DNA of 38,881 nt from Bradyrhizobium sp. Gha (GCF_900113735.1 NZ_FOQM01000057.1:1-38881), one strand, 5' to 3'; numbered from the stretch's first letter, positions 1 through 7,869 are shown. Numbers and translations: made by a program. The notes: a model not told the origin generated them from the letters alone.

Positions 1-297
1 CTGATCCATCACTCCGATCGCGGCACCCAATATGCTTCAACCGAATATCGCCAAGCGCTGCAAGCCGCCGGCTTCCTGCCTTCGATGAGCCGCAGAGCCG
101 ACTGCTACGACAATGCCCCTATGGAAAGCTTCTTCCACACGCTCAAGTCCGAACTGGTCCATCACCGCCAATATGCTACCCGCAATGAAGCAGAGCGCGA
201 CATCTTCACCTACATCGAGGGCTTCTACAATCATCACCGCAGACACTCGGCCATCGGCTATATCAGCCCGGTCGAGATGGAGCTAAAATCGGCTTGA
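1..297 (+). CDS. IS3-family transposase OrfB, C-terminal part (partial at left edge)
   Basis: This is the last 98 codons of an rve-type DDE transposase, which catalyses excision and integration of the IS. The visible part starts just before HSDRGTQY, whose Asp is the second catalytic acid. NAPMESFFHTLKSE contains the catalytic Glu. The Asp-Glu spacing is 35 residues, the D-35-E spacing typical of the IS3 family. The end, with the motif YNHHRRHSAIGYISPVE, is the usual OrfB C-terminus. The N-terminal half, OrfA and the frameshift site are upstream of the window, so it cannot be judged whether the element is complete and active. Confidence 0.9.
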   Translation: MIHHSDRGTQYASTEYRQALQAAGFLPSMSRRADCYDNAPMESFFHTLKSELVHHRQYATRNEAERDIFTYIEGFYNHHRRHSAIGYISPVEMELKSA

Positions 298-326
298 ACC
301 CTGTCCACTTTTTCGGGGGAAGATCA
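1..326 (+). mobile_element. Right end of an IS3-family insertion sequence (truncated by window edge)
   Basis: The element enters from the left edge and consists of the end of an OrfB-type transposase followed by 29 bp of non-coding DNA. The last bases (about 300-326) read CTGTCCACTTTTTCGGGGG and then AAGATCA. This is the kind of terminal inverted repeat, ending in CA, that is known for IS3-family elements. The base after 326 starts a fragment of the chromosomal repeat GTCATTGCGAGCG, so the IS appears to sit inside a copy of that repeat. The other IS end and the target duplication lie outside the window. Confidence 0.8.
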
Positions 327-360
327 AGTCTGGATTGCTTCGCTGCGCTCGCAGTGACGA
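327..360. repeat. Broken half copy of the GTCATTGCGAGCG palindromic repeat
   Basis: Starting right after the IS end, the sequence has CTGGATTGCTTCG and then CTCGCAGTGACG. This is the right arm of the dispersed palindrome found intact at 1891, 15081, 32628 and 35274. The left arm is absent, which fits insertion of the IS into the repeat. It lies downstream of the malonyl-CoA decarboxylase stop, which is on the minus strand. Confidence 0.7.
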
Positions 361-382
361 TGTGGCGAGGGCGCAGCGCGCG

Positions 383-1735
383 CTACGACAGCCGCATGTC
401 CAGCAGCCTTCGTCCTTCGCCCCGTAGCAGCTTCTTCACGGCGCTCGACGCCACGACCTCGCCGTCATTGGCGTAGGCTTCGTGGTTCTTCTCGATGTCG
501 TCGAGGCGGTAGAGGTAGTTCACCATCACGCCGGCGGATTCGCGCAGGCCCTTGGGCGAGAGGTCGCCGAGCCAGTTGATGCGCTCGAGCCGCGCGCCGT
601 TGCCGAGGTGGAAGCGGGCGACGGAATCGATCAGGCGGCCTTTCGACGTCCGCGCCTTCAGGAAATAGTAGGCGGCGAGCGGCTCGATCACGGCGCGCAG
701 CTGCGTCGTCGTCTCCGGATTCTCGTACCATTTGGGATCGTCGAGCCGCTTGAGGATCTCGCGGTCCTCGTCCGAGAGCGGCAGGTCCTTGTCCTGCTTC
801 AGCCATGGCATGAAGCCCGGCACCGGCGACAGCGTCACGAAACTGTCGAGCTTGGGCAATTCGCGGCGCAGCTCCTCGACCACCTGCTTGATGAGGAAGC
901 TGCCGAAGGAGATGCCGCCAAGGCCGCGTTGGGTGTTGGAGATCGAATAGAACACGGCGGTGCGCGCTTTCTCGATCGGAAGATACTGTCGATCGACGGC
1001 AAGCAACGGCGCGATCGCGCCGGGAATCGTCTCGGTCAGCGCGACCTCGACGAAGATCAGGGGTTCGTCGACCATCGCGGGATGGAAGAAGGCGTAGCAG
1101 CGGCGGTCGACCGGATCGATGCGACGGCGCAGATCGTCCCAGTCGCTGATTTCATGCACGGCTTCGTAGCGGATGATCTTTTCGAGGATGTTGGCCGGGG
1201 TCGACCAGTCAATCCGGCGCAGCACGAGAAACCCCCTGTTGAACCACGAAGAGAGAAGATGCGAGACGTCGCGATCGAGCGCGGCGAGGTGGGTGTGTCC
1301 GTTCATCATGCCGAGCAGATCGGCACGCATGGCGACGAGGTCGCCGGTACCGCCAGGCGCGCGGTTGAGACGCCGGATAAGCTCCTGCCGCCGCGGTTCC
1401 GAGGCGAAGTGCAGCGAGCTCGCATCCTCGTCATCAGGTTGGCTGCGCCACTTTTCGATCGCCTTCGACAGCCGCTCCCGATCGGGACCGAAATCGCGCA
1501 GCAGGCCTTCGAAGAAGGCGCGGCGTCCTGCCGCATCCAGCTGCCGGTAGATGTCGAGCACCTCGCGCGCCATGGCGGTGCCGGAGGCTTCGCCCCGGCC
1601 CGACAGCAGCGCACCGCAGAGCTCGATCAGCCCGTCGGCGTCCTGCCGGGTATCGGCGGAATTTCCCCGGCGCAGCAGCGTGCGGCCGCGCTCGGAGATC
1701 GTGGCGAGCAGGTCGGAGAAGAAGGCATTGGCCAT
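383..1735 (-). CDS. matA: Malonyl-CoA decarboxylase
   Basis: This 450-residue cytosolic enzyme converts malonyl-CoA to acetyl-CoA and CO2. The length and layout match the family: a helical N-terminal domain (about residues 1-160) and an acetyltransferase-like catalytic domain. Visible family motifs are HPAMVDEPLIFVEVAL (about 218-233), YSISNTQRGLGGISFGSFL (about 263-281) and TLSPVPGF (301-308). Ser303 in the last motif and His376 in RFHLGNGA match the catalytic Ser and His known from the human enzyme. In rhizobia matA usually sits with matB (malonyl-CoA synthetase) and matC (malonate carrier). Neither is seen here, so the gene stands alone or its partners lie beyond the IS to the left. The symbol follows rhizobial usage; the enzyme call is more certain than the pathway. 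Confidence 0.95.
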   Translation of the reverse strand: MANAFFSDLLATISERGRTLLRRGNSADTRQDADGLIELCGALLSGRGEASGTAMAREVLDIYRQLDAAGRRAFFEGLLRDFGPDRERLSKAIEKWRSQPDDEDASSLHFASEPRRQELIRRLNRAPGGTGDLVAMRADLLGMMNGHTHLAALDRDVSHLLSSWFNRGFLVLRRIDWSTPANILEKIIRYEAVHEISDWDDLRRRIDPVDRRCYAFFHPAMVDEPLIFVEVALTETIPGAIAPLLAVDRQYLPIEKARTAVFYSISNTQRGLGGISFGSFLIKQVVEELRRELPKLDSFVTLSPVPGFMPWLKQDKDLPLSDEDREILKRLDDPKWYENPETTTQLRAVIEPLAAYYFLKARTSKGRLIDSVARFHLGNGARLERINWLGDLSPKGLRESAGVMVNYLYRLDDIEKNHEAYANDGEVVASSAVKKLLRGEGRRLLDMRLS

Positions 1736-1890
1736 CTGGGCTTTTCGAATCCGGGTTTGTGCGGTGCGGAAGCTTACATCGGATTTAGGCTGAAGCCGAT
1801 CACAATCTAGCGGTCCAATGCGGCATCTTTAGTCGGACCGTGCATTTCCGAGAATGCCGCCATGCCCCGCTGGGGGCAGTTGCCTCACAA

Positions 1891-1977
1891 CGTCATTGCG
1901 AGCGTAGCGAAGCAGTCAGAGTCCCTTGGCTGAGACCGTCTGGATTTGCTTCGTCGCAAGGGCTCCTCGCAATGACG
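1891..1977. repeat. Dispersed palindromic repeat, family A, full copy
   Basis: The copy begins CGTCATTGCGAGCGTAGCG and ends CTCCTCGCAATGACG, so its two ends are reverse complements and the unit can fold into a long hairpin. A second inner pair (AGCGAAGCA and TGCTTCGTCGC) extends the arms. It lies in the 380-bp gene-free stretch 1736-2115, upstream of matA and downstream of the AraC gene. Apart from this copy and the next, I see nothing else in that stretch. Confidence 0.85.
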
Positions 1978-2013
1978 AAGGAGAGGGCTGTGGGAGGTGC
2001 CCGCCACATCCTC

Positions 2014-2098
2014 CGTCATTGCGAGCGTAGCGAAGCAATCCAGACTGTTGCCGCGGGGGGACTCTGGATTCCTTCGATGCAAGAGCTTCTCGACGGAG
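2014..2098. repeat. Dispersed palindromic repeat, family A, degraded copy
   Basis: It begins CGTCATTGCGAGCGTAGCG and continues AAGCAATCCAG like the other copies. The right arm has decayed to CTGGATTCCTTCGATGCAAG and lacks the final GCAATGACG. It is 36 bp from the neighbouring full copy in the same orientation. It ends just before the stop of the AraC-type gene at 2116, so it may serve as a 3' structure for that transcript. Confidence 0.75.
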
Positions 2099-2115
2099 GC
2101 GAGGGCGCGTTCGCC

Positions 2116-2925
2116 TCAATCCTTCCCTGCAAACTCCGTCGGCGTCCGCCCCGTCACCTGGCGGAACGCGGCCGAGAACGCCGGCACGCTGGAATAGCCG
2201 AGTTGCGTCGCGAGCTGTTTCACCGAGACATTCGCATCCGTCGATATAAGCTGGATCGCCGCGGCGATCCTTGCGCGTTGGCACCAGCTCTTGAAGCTGA
2301 GCTGCGTCTCGCTCGAGAACAGCCGCGACAGCGTGCGTGCGGAGGTGCCGACCTCGCGCGCGAGCGTGTCGATGTCATGCAGCCCGGTGGGATCGTCGAG
2401 CACGATCATCGCCGCGCGCCGGCAGCGCGGTTCGTGCGGCAGCGGCACGAAGGTCGCCGAATCCTCGGCCTGGTGCAATTCCAGCATCACCAGGCGCACC
2501 AGCAGCTCGGTGCGCTCCTCGGTGTTGCGCGCGTCGAACAAAGCGAGGATCGCCTGATTGAGCAGCGGCGACACCCGCACCACGAATTCTTTTGTCAGCC
2601 CCTCATAGCGCTGCTCGCGCTCGAGCCAGGCGAGGTCGAAATACAGCGTGCGCATCTCGATGTCGGCGAGCAGGTCGATGGCATGTTCGAGCCCGGCCGG
2701 CACCCAGACCGCGCGGTCCGGCGGCACCAGCCAGCGGCCGCCGGGCGTCGTCACCTGCATCGTGCCCTTTGCGGCATAGATCAGCTGCGACTCGCGGTGC
2801 ATGTGCAGATCGATCCGCATGCCCTTCGGATAATCGCGCGCGACCAGGTGCACGCCCGCGGTGGAGCGATGATTACCCTGGACCTCCCGGAGGATTGGCG
2901 TTTCGACGACAGTCATTGGCAGCAT
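2116..2925 (-). CDS. AraC-family transcriptional regulator with cupin sensor domain
   Basis: This is a 269-residue cytosolic DNA-binding regulator. The N-terminal part (about 25-110) is an AraC-type cupin; the segment LHMHRESQLIYAAKGTMQV carries the usual His residues. The C-terminal part (about 165-265) is an AraC helix-turn-helix pair: a first helix set around LAREVGTSARTLSRLF and a second ending LGYSSVPAFSAAFRQVTGR, the conserved family signature. The gene is divergent from the MFS transporter at 2932 and shares the short region between them. By the usual arrangement it probably controls that transporter. The effector is unknown. The start ATG at 2925 was chosen because it leaves the cupin intact; no strong ribosome-binding site decides it. 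Confidence 0.88.
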   Translation of the reverse strand: MLPMTVVETPILREVQGNHRSTAGVHLVARDYPKGMRIDLHMHRESQLIYAAKGTMQVTTPGGRWLVPPDRAVWVPAGLEHAIDLLADIEMRTLYFDLAWLEREQRYEGLTKEFVVRVSPLLNQAILALFDARNTEERTELLVRLVMLELHQAEDSATFVPLPHEPRCRRAAMIVLDDPTGLHDIDTLAREVGTSARTLSRLFSSETQLSFKSWCQRARIAAAIQLISTDANVSVKQLATQLGYSSVPAFSAAFRQVTGRTPTEFAGKD

Positions 2926-2931
2926 TCCGTC

Positions 2932-4134
2932 ATGCCCATGACATATAACTCATTTTCGGAGCAGGAGAGGATTCCGAATGAACAGCCCCGTCAGGGTCAT
3001 CAGTTTCGTCTCGATCATTATGCGATGCTCATTTTCGCCGCTGCCGTCATCATCATGGGGCCGGCGCTCGGCATGGCCTATTCGGAGCTGCTTCCCTACG
3101 CAACCCCCGGTTTCGTCGCCTTCGGCGCCGGCTCGCTGCTGACGGGCTGGCTCGGGGACCGCTGGAGCCGCCGCCACATGATGCTGCTCTTCTTCGTCGG
3201 CATCGGCGCCGCCATGATCTCGGTCGGCTTCGTGCAGACGCCGGTGCAACTCGGCGCCGCATTGCTCGCGATCGGAATGTTCGCCTCGATCTATCACCCC
3301 GTCGGGACCGCGATGATCGTGTCCTATGCCGAGAGGCTCGGCCGCGAGATGGGCATCAACGGGGTCTGGGGCAATCTCGGCGTCGCCTCGTCGGCGCTGG
3401 TCACCGGTGTGATCGGGCAATATCTCGGCTGGCGCTTTGCTTTCATCGTCCCAGGCATCGTCACCATCCTGATCGGAATCGCCTTCGCGGTGCTGGTCGT
3501 GCATGAGGACCGCAAGGGCTCGAAGCAGGCTGCGGCGCAAGCGCGGGTGGCAAAACAGGACATGTGGCGTGTGGTGCTGTCGCTGCTGATCGTGGTGATC
3601 GCGATCTCCACCACGTTCAACGCGGTCACCGTCGCGCTGCCGAAGCTGTTCGCCGAACGGCTCGCGGACCTCACGAAAAGCCCGGCTGTCTTGGGCGTCA
3701 TCGCGGCCTGCGTCTACGTGTTCGGCGCCATGACGCAATACACGATCGGCCGGCTGCTCGACCGCTACTCGCTGAGGGCGGTGGCGCTGCCGCTGTCCTT
3801 CATGCTGGCGCCGTTCTTGTATCTGGCCGCGAGCCTGAATGATGTTCTGCTGATCCTGGTGTCGATCGGCATCGTCATGGGCGCGTTCGGGCAGGTCACG
3901 GTCAACGACGCCATGGTCGGCAAATATACCAGCGAGGAATGGCGCTCGCGCGCCTACGCCGTGCGCTATTTCATCGGCTTCACCGCGGCGGGCGCATCTG
4001 TCGGCCTGGTTGCCTGGCTCTACGAGCAGGGCGGCTTCGTCACCATGCTGCACGCGTTTGCGGCGCTTTGCCTGCTGCCGATCGCGGCGGCGATCATCCT
4101 GCCGCGCGAGATCAGGACGCCGCACGCGGCGTGA
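2932..4134 (+). CDS. MFS transporter, 5' end probably frameshifted
   Basis: This inner-membrane major-facilitator protein has about 11-12 hydrophobic segments. The loop GDRWSRRHMM after the second segment is the MFS motif between TM2 and TM3. The intact frame runs from at least 3025 (MLIFAAAVIIMGPALG) to 4134. The only ATGs in that frame near the expected start are 2932, 2938 and 3025, none with a good ribosome-binding site. The best start signal, AGGAGAGG at 2963-2970 with ATG 2978, is in another frame and codes MNSPVRVISFVSI, which looks like the true N-terminus. Joining the two frames needs one or more missing bases near 3010. The substrate is unknown. The gene is divergent from the AraC gene and ends 10 bp from the convergent racemase. 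Confidence 0.8.
   Translation: MPMTYNSFSEQERIPNEQPRQGHQFRLDHYAMLIFAAAVIIMGPALGMAYSELLPYATPGFVAFGAGSLLTGWLGDRWSRRHMMLLFFVGIGAAMISVGFVQTPVQLGAALLAIGMFASIYHPVGTAMIVSYAERLGREMGINGVWGNLGVASSALVTGVIGQYLGWRFAFIVPGIVTILIGIAFAVLVVHEDRKGSKQAAAQARVAKQDMWRVVLSLLIVVIAISTTFNAVTVALPKLFAERLADLTKSPAVLGVIAACVYVFGAMTQYTIGRLLDRYSLRAVALPLSFMLAPFLYLAASLNDVLLILVSIGIVMGAFGQVTVNDAMVGKYTSEEWRSRAYAVRYFIGFTAAGASVGLVAWLYEQGGFVTMLHAFAALCLLPIAAAIILPREIRTPHAA
2963..2980 (+). promoter_or_regulatory. Strong ribosome-binding site and ATG out of frame with the MFS gene
   Basis: AGGAGAGG at 2963-2970 is followed after 7 bases by ATG at 2978. This is the best translation start in the divergent region. The frame it opens codes for a plausible transporter N-terminus but is not the frame of the MFS body. 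It is the main evidence that the MFS gene has suffered a small deletion just downstream. Confidence 0.6.
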
Positions 4135-4144
4135 GGACCATGCG

Positions 4145-4861
4145 CTAGGCGAACTGCCGCACCATCTCCTGCGGCGCGGCCAGCCATGATCTGACGCAGG
4201 CCTGCGCCAGCAGGTCGGTGGGATCAAGCAGGGCCGCGCCGATATCGCTATCGAGGGCAGCCAGTGCCAGCGGAATTTCAGTGCAGGCCATGGCGATGTG
4301 CGAACAGCCGCGGGCGGCGAGCGCCTCTGCCTCGCGGCCAAGGATGCCGGCCGCTTCCTCGTTAAGTCCTGCCTTGACCAGACGGATCGCGCGCATGACC
4401 TCAGTTTGCGCCTTCGCATCGGGCACCATGCAGGCATAGCCGCGTTCGGCAAGCCGCTGCTGGTAGATTCCGGCATGCACCGTGCCGTCGGTCGCAAGCA
4501 GGCCGATGGTCGGGTTGGTTACCTGCTGCGCAGCGAGCGCGTCGGCGACGGCGTCAACGATGTGGATGATCGGCACCGACGTCTTGGCCTGCAGCGCGCC
4601 GTGCCAATGGTGCGCCGTATTGCAGGGAATGGCGATGCGGGTCGCGCCCGACAGCTCGAGCCGGCGCAAGGCATTCAGCATGGCGGGAAACGGGTCACCG
4701 CCCTGTCCGAGAATGGCGGCGGTGCGATCCGGTACGTCGGTCGCCGAACACACCACCATCTGGATGTGATCCTGGTCGCAGGATGCGGGGGTGTTCCTGA
4801 CGATCTTGCCCATGAAATCCACGGTCGCCATCGGGCCCATGCCGCCCAGAATGCCAAGCAT
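4145..4861 (-). CDS. Aspartate/glutamate racemase family protein
   Basis: This 238-residue cytosolic protein of the Asp/Glu racemase family interconverts L- and D-aspartate or glutamate without cofactor, using two cysteines. Both are present: Cys80 in AIPCNTAHHWH and Cys193 in MACTEIPLAL. The N-terminus MLGILGGMGPMAT is the usual family start. The start at 4861 was chosen because AAGGAGA lies five bases upstream; an in-frame ATG ten codons earlier lacks this. It lies 79 bp downstream of the LysR gene on the same strand and may be cotranscribed with it. Aspartase remnants and an amino-acid symporter lie on the other side, which suggests aspartate as substrate, though this is inference. Confidence 0.88.
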   Translation of the reverse strand: MLGILGGMGPMATVDFMGKIVRNTPASCDQDHIQMVVCSATDVPDRTAAILGQGGDPFPAMLNALRRLELSGATRIAIPCNTAHHWHGALQAKTSVPIIHIVDAVADALAAQQVTNPTIGLLATDGTVHAGIYQQRLAERGYACMVPDAKAQTEVMRAIRLVKAGLNEEAAGILGREAEALAARGCSHIAMACTEIPLALAALDSDIGAALLDPTDLLAQACVRSWLAAPQEMVRQFA

Positions 4862-4940
4862 CGAAGTCTCCTTGTTCGAGACATGGTGCATGGCCGCTTC
4901 CACCAAATCCAATGCCCGTTCAGAACGGCCTATGCCTCTT

Positions 4941-5831
4941 CTACATAGTTTTGGGGCTGGCCGCCTGCGCGGCGGTCCAAACCTTCTCCACGATCGGCCG
5001 GGTCCGCCGCGCGCTGCGATAGAGCCGGACTTCCAGGGGGATCTCGGGCCCGACAATGGTGAGGGTGCCCTCGTCCAGCTCCCGGGCGACCAGGCTGCGC
5101 GGCAGCCACGCCAGGCCATAGCCCTCCAGCGCCATGAATTTCAGCCCCTCCGCCATGGCGTTCTCGTTGGTATGCGTCACGTGCGCGGGCGGCGAGCCGG
5201 CCTGGGCCTGCGCGAAGGTGGCGACCCGCCCCAGGAAAGAGTTCGAGGCGTAGCTGAGCAGGGGAAGCGAAGCCGCATCGTCCGCCGCGGCCGCCAATGT
5301 TGCACTGCGCACGGCGACGAAACTGTCCATGCCGACGACGATATGCGGGTAGAGCTCGGGCTCCAACAGGATCGGCACATTGGCGTGGTGGAAGGTGAGC
5401 AGGAAGTCGTAGCTGCCTTCGACGACGGCCTGCAGGCAGCTGTGAAAATCGTCGGGCAGCAGCCGGCTGCCGATCGGCCCGACCTCCTTCTCGATGCTCC
5501 TGAACCAGCGCGGAAAGAAATGCAGCGACAAAGTGTGCAGGGCCGCGACCGAGACCATCTGCGTGCTCGGCCGTTTGCTGGCTTGAAGCGCGAAACGGCT
5601 CGCATGCAGCATGCGAACCGTTTCTTCCGCGGTCTCCAGGAATTCGCGGCCCTCGGCGGTCAGCGTGGTCGGATAGCTGCTGCGGTCGACGAGGGACACG
5701 CCGAGCCAAAGCTCCAGCGCCTGGATCCTGCGGCTGAACGCGGATTGCGTCACGTGCCGCTCATCGGCCGCGCGCGAGAAGCTGCGGGTGCGGGCGAGGC
5801 TGAGAAAATCTTCCAGCCATTTCAATTCCAT
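4941..5831 (-). CDS. LysR-family transcriptional regulator
   Basis: This is a 296-residue LysR-type regulator. The winged helix-turn-helix occupies about residues 1-60 and starts MELKWLEDFLSLARTRSFS; it includes AADERHVTQSAFSRRIQALE, the classical recognition helix region. The substrate-binding-like effector domain covers about 90-290. The start at 5831 gives the standard LysR N-terminus; longer in-frame versions would add 57 residues of no recognisable kind. It is divergent from the aspartase remnant at 6001. A T-N11-A box lies between them. Inference: it controls aspartate uptake and use by acting on the divergent aspA-symporter unit, and probably itself. Confidence 0.9.
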   Translation of the reverse strand: MELKWLEDFLSLARTRSFSRAADERHVTQSAFSRRIQALELWLGVSLVDRSSYPTTLTAEGREFLETAEETVRMLHASRFALQASKRPSTQMVSVAALHTLSLHFFPRWFRSIEKEVGPIGSRLLPDDFHSCLQAVVEGSYDFLLTFHHANVPILLEPELYPHIVVGMDSFVAVRSATLAAAADDAASLPLLSYASNSFLGRVATFAQAQAGSPPAHVTHTNENAMAEGLKFMALEGYGLAWLPRSLVARELDEGTLTIVGPEIPLEVRLYRSARRTRPIVEKVWTAAQAASPKTM

Positions 5832-5886
5832 CGTGCCTGCTCCGCTTAGCCCGCCCGCCGCAAGATGCCCTGACGTCCCGGGGAAA

Positions 5887-5907
5887 TCTATGCAAATTCG
5901 GAATAGA
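5887..5907 (+). promoter_or_regulatory. Candidate LysR operator (T-N11-A box)
   Basis: The sequence is TCTAT, eleven bases, then ATAGA, a perfect 5-bp inverted repeat with the T-N11-A layout known for LysR-type binding sites. It lies 56 bp upstream of the LysR start and 94 bp upstream of the aspA start, inside the divergent intergenic region. This position fits autoregulation together with activation of the aspA-symporter side. Confidence 0.55.
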
Positions 5908-6000
5908 ACTTGCCGGCATAACATTGGACGGCGCTCCGTCCTCCGGCGCATGCATCCCCGCCAAAGTCTCCGACACCGGAGCCGATTTGCGGGAGAAAAC

Positions 6001-6513
6001 ATGCGGACGGAACATGATCTGCTTGGCGCGCGCGAGGTGCCGCTCGAGGCGTATTACGGCGTTCACACCGTGCGCGCCGTCGAGAACTTTCCGATCTCGG
6101 GCATCGCGATCTCGGCCTATCCCGAGCTGATTGGTGCGCTCGCCGCCATCAAGCAGGCGGCGGCGCTGTCCAATATGGAGCTCGGCCTCCTCGACCAGCG
6201 CCGCGGGCGGGCGATCGTGGCGGCCTGCGAGGAGTTGCGCGCCGGCCGCCTCCACGACCAGTTCGTCGTTGACGTCATCCAGGGCGGTGCCGGCACCTCG
6301 ACCAATAAGAGCGGCTGCGCGAAGCGGGGCTGCTGCTTCGACGAGATCAATTTGCCGGCCGTCCGGGCCGGCTCCTCGATCATGCCCGACAAGCGGGAGC
6401 GCGGGCTGCTCACCGAAGCCGCGCTGGCGGCGATCCTGAAGCCCGAGATGCTGACGAGGCCGCAAAGTCCGGCCGCCGCGGACCGGGATGGCCGCCAGAT
6501 CCAACCGTCGTGA
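6001..6513 (+). pseudogene. aspA: Aspartate ammonia-lyase remnant with two large in-frame deletions
   Basis: Intact aspartase (about 470-480 residues) converts L-aspartate to fumarate and ammonia. Only 170 codons remain here. Residues 1-102 match the N-terminus, including EAYYGVHTVRAVENFPIS and VDVIQGGAGTSTN. After about a dozen unrelated residues the frame jumps to EINLPAVRAGSSIMPDK, the active-site SS loop, and then straight to ERGLLTEAALAAILKPE, the extreme C-terminus. From the known E. coli protein, roughly 200 and then 100 residues are missing, the central helical bundle. The lysine-bearing MPxKVNP motif is altered to MPDKRER. The reading frame, ATG and GGGAGA ribosome-binding site survive. 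It cannot be an active lyase. The symporter follows 30 bp later, so the remnant may still carry its promoter and leader. Confidence 0.85.
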
Positions 6514-6543
6514 ACCAAAGCGTCCAAGGGAGGAAATAAGGAA

Positions 6544-7869
6544 ATGACAGTGAACGCCGATAATTCGCCTGCGCGGTCCAACCGTCTGACCAATGCTCTC
6601 GTGGTCAGCCTGCTGCTCGGCATCCTGGCGGACTACGCCTGTCATGAGCTGGCGCCGACGCCGGAGATGGCGAAGACCATCGCCGGCTATTTCTCTGTGA
6701 TCACCGACGTGTTCCTGCGCATGATCAAGATGATCATTGCGCCGCTCGTCTTCGCCACGATCGTGTCAGGCATCACCAGCCTCGGCTCCGAAGGCGGAGC
6801 GGTCGGCCGCATTGCCGCCAGGTCGATGGGCTGGTTCGTGTCGGCCTCGCTCGTCTCGCTCGGCCTCGGCATGATCTTCGCGAACCTGTTCGCGCCGGGG
6901 CACGGCTTGCGGCTGCCGCTTCCCAGTGCCGATGCCGCCAACACCTTGCAGACCGCCGGCTTCAATCTGAAGGACTTCATCACCCACGTCTTTCCGACCA
7001 GCATCGCCCAGGCCATGTCCGCGAACGAGATCCTGCAGATCCTGGTCTTCGCATTGTTCTTCGGGCTGGCGCTGAGCAGGCTGAAGACGAGCCATGCCGG
7101 GACCATCGCGGCATCGATCGACGAGCTGGTCCAAATCATGCTGCAGATCACCAGCTTCGTGATGAAGTTCGCGCCGCTCGGCGTGTTCGCGGCGATTGCG
7201 GCCGTCATCACCACGCAGGGGCTCGGTGTGCTCCTGACCTACGGCAAGTTCATCGCCACCTTCTATTTCAGCCTGGCGGTGCTCTGGACCGTCCTTGTGC
7301 TCGCCGGTCTGCTGGCGCTGGACCGGCCTGTCCTTCATCTCATCGGCTTGCTGCGCCAGCCGATGCTGCTGGCCTTCTCGACGGCGAGCAGCGAGGCTGC
7401 CTATCCCAAGATGATCGAGCAATTGACCAAGTTCGGTGTCAGCGAGCGCATCTCCGGCTTCGTGCTGCCGCTGGGCTATTCTTTCAACCTCGACGGCTCG
7501 ATGATGTACCAGGCCTTTGCGGCCTTGTTCATCGCCCAGGCCTACGGCATCGAGCTGAGCTTCACGCAACAGCTCGTCATGCTGCTGGTGATGATGGTCA
7601 CCAGCAAGGGCATCGCCGGCGTGCCGCGCGCCGGGCTCGTGGTCGTTGCCGCGACGCTACCGATGTTCAACCTGCCGGTGGGCGGCATGCTTCTGATCAT
7701 GGGCATCGACCAGTTCCTCGACATGGGGCGGACCATGACCAACGTCATCGGCAACGGCATCGCAACGGCTGCCGTGGCGAAGTGGGAAGACAAGCGAGGT
7801 CTGGTCAAAGAAGTATCCTCAGAGACGGCAGTGCCGGCCGGCGCTGTGGCGGGTGCGGCGGGCGGATGA
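6544..7869 (+). CDS. Dicarboxylate/amino-acid:cation symporter (DAACS family)
   Basis: This is a 441-residue inner-membrane symporter of the GltP/DctA family, which takes up aspartate, glutamate or C4-dicarboxylates with Na+ or H+. Family motifs are visible: AFSTASSEAAYP, the serine-rich first re-entrant hairpin; SFNLDGSMMYQ in TM7, equivalent to the NMDGT region; TSKGIAGVPRAGLVV, the second hairpin; and DQFLDMGRTMTNVIGN in TM8 with the substrate-binding Asp and Arg. A strong GGGAGG lies upstream of ATG 6544. It follows the aspartase remnant by 30 bp and was presumably one operon with it. The neighbouring racemase and aspartase point to aspartate rather than a C4-dicarboxylate, but sequence alone does not settle this. 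Confidence 0.93.
   Translation: MTVNADNSPARSNRLTNALVVSLLLGILADYACHELAPTPEMAKTIAGYFSVITDVFLRMIKMIIAPLVFATIVSGITSLGSEGGAVGRIAARSMGWFVSASLVSLGLGMIFANLFAPGHGLRLPLPSADAANTLQTAGFNLKDFITHVFPTSIAQAMSANEILQILVFALFFGLALSRLKTSHAGTIAASIDELVQIMLQITSFVMKFAPLGVFAAIAAVITTQGLGVLLTYGKFIATFYFSLAVLWTVLVLAGLLALDRPVLHLIGLLRQPMLLAFSTASSEAAYPKMIEQLTKFGVSERISGFVLPLGYSFNLDGSMMYQAFAALFIAQAYGIELSFTQQLVMLLVMMVTSKGIAGVPRAGLVVVAATLPMFNLPVGGMLLIMGIDQFLDMGRTMTNVIGNGIATAAVAKWEDKRGLVKEVSSETAVPAGAVAGAAGG

Noticed and set aside
1840..2931. Long upstream extension of the MFS frame
   Set aside because: It runs through repeat DNA and antisense to the AraC gene; the residues encoded are repeat-derived and not transporter-like.
2950..4497. 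Minus-strand frame of 515 codons across the MFS gene and the racemase
   Set aside because: Charged low-complexity shadow; both covered genes are clear.
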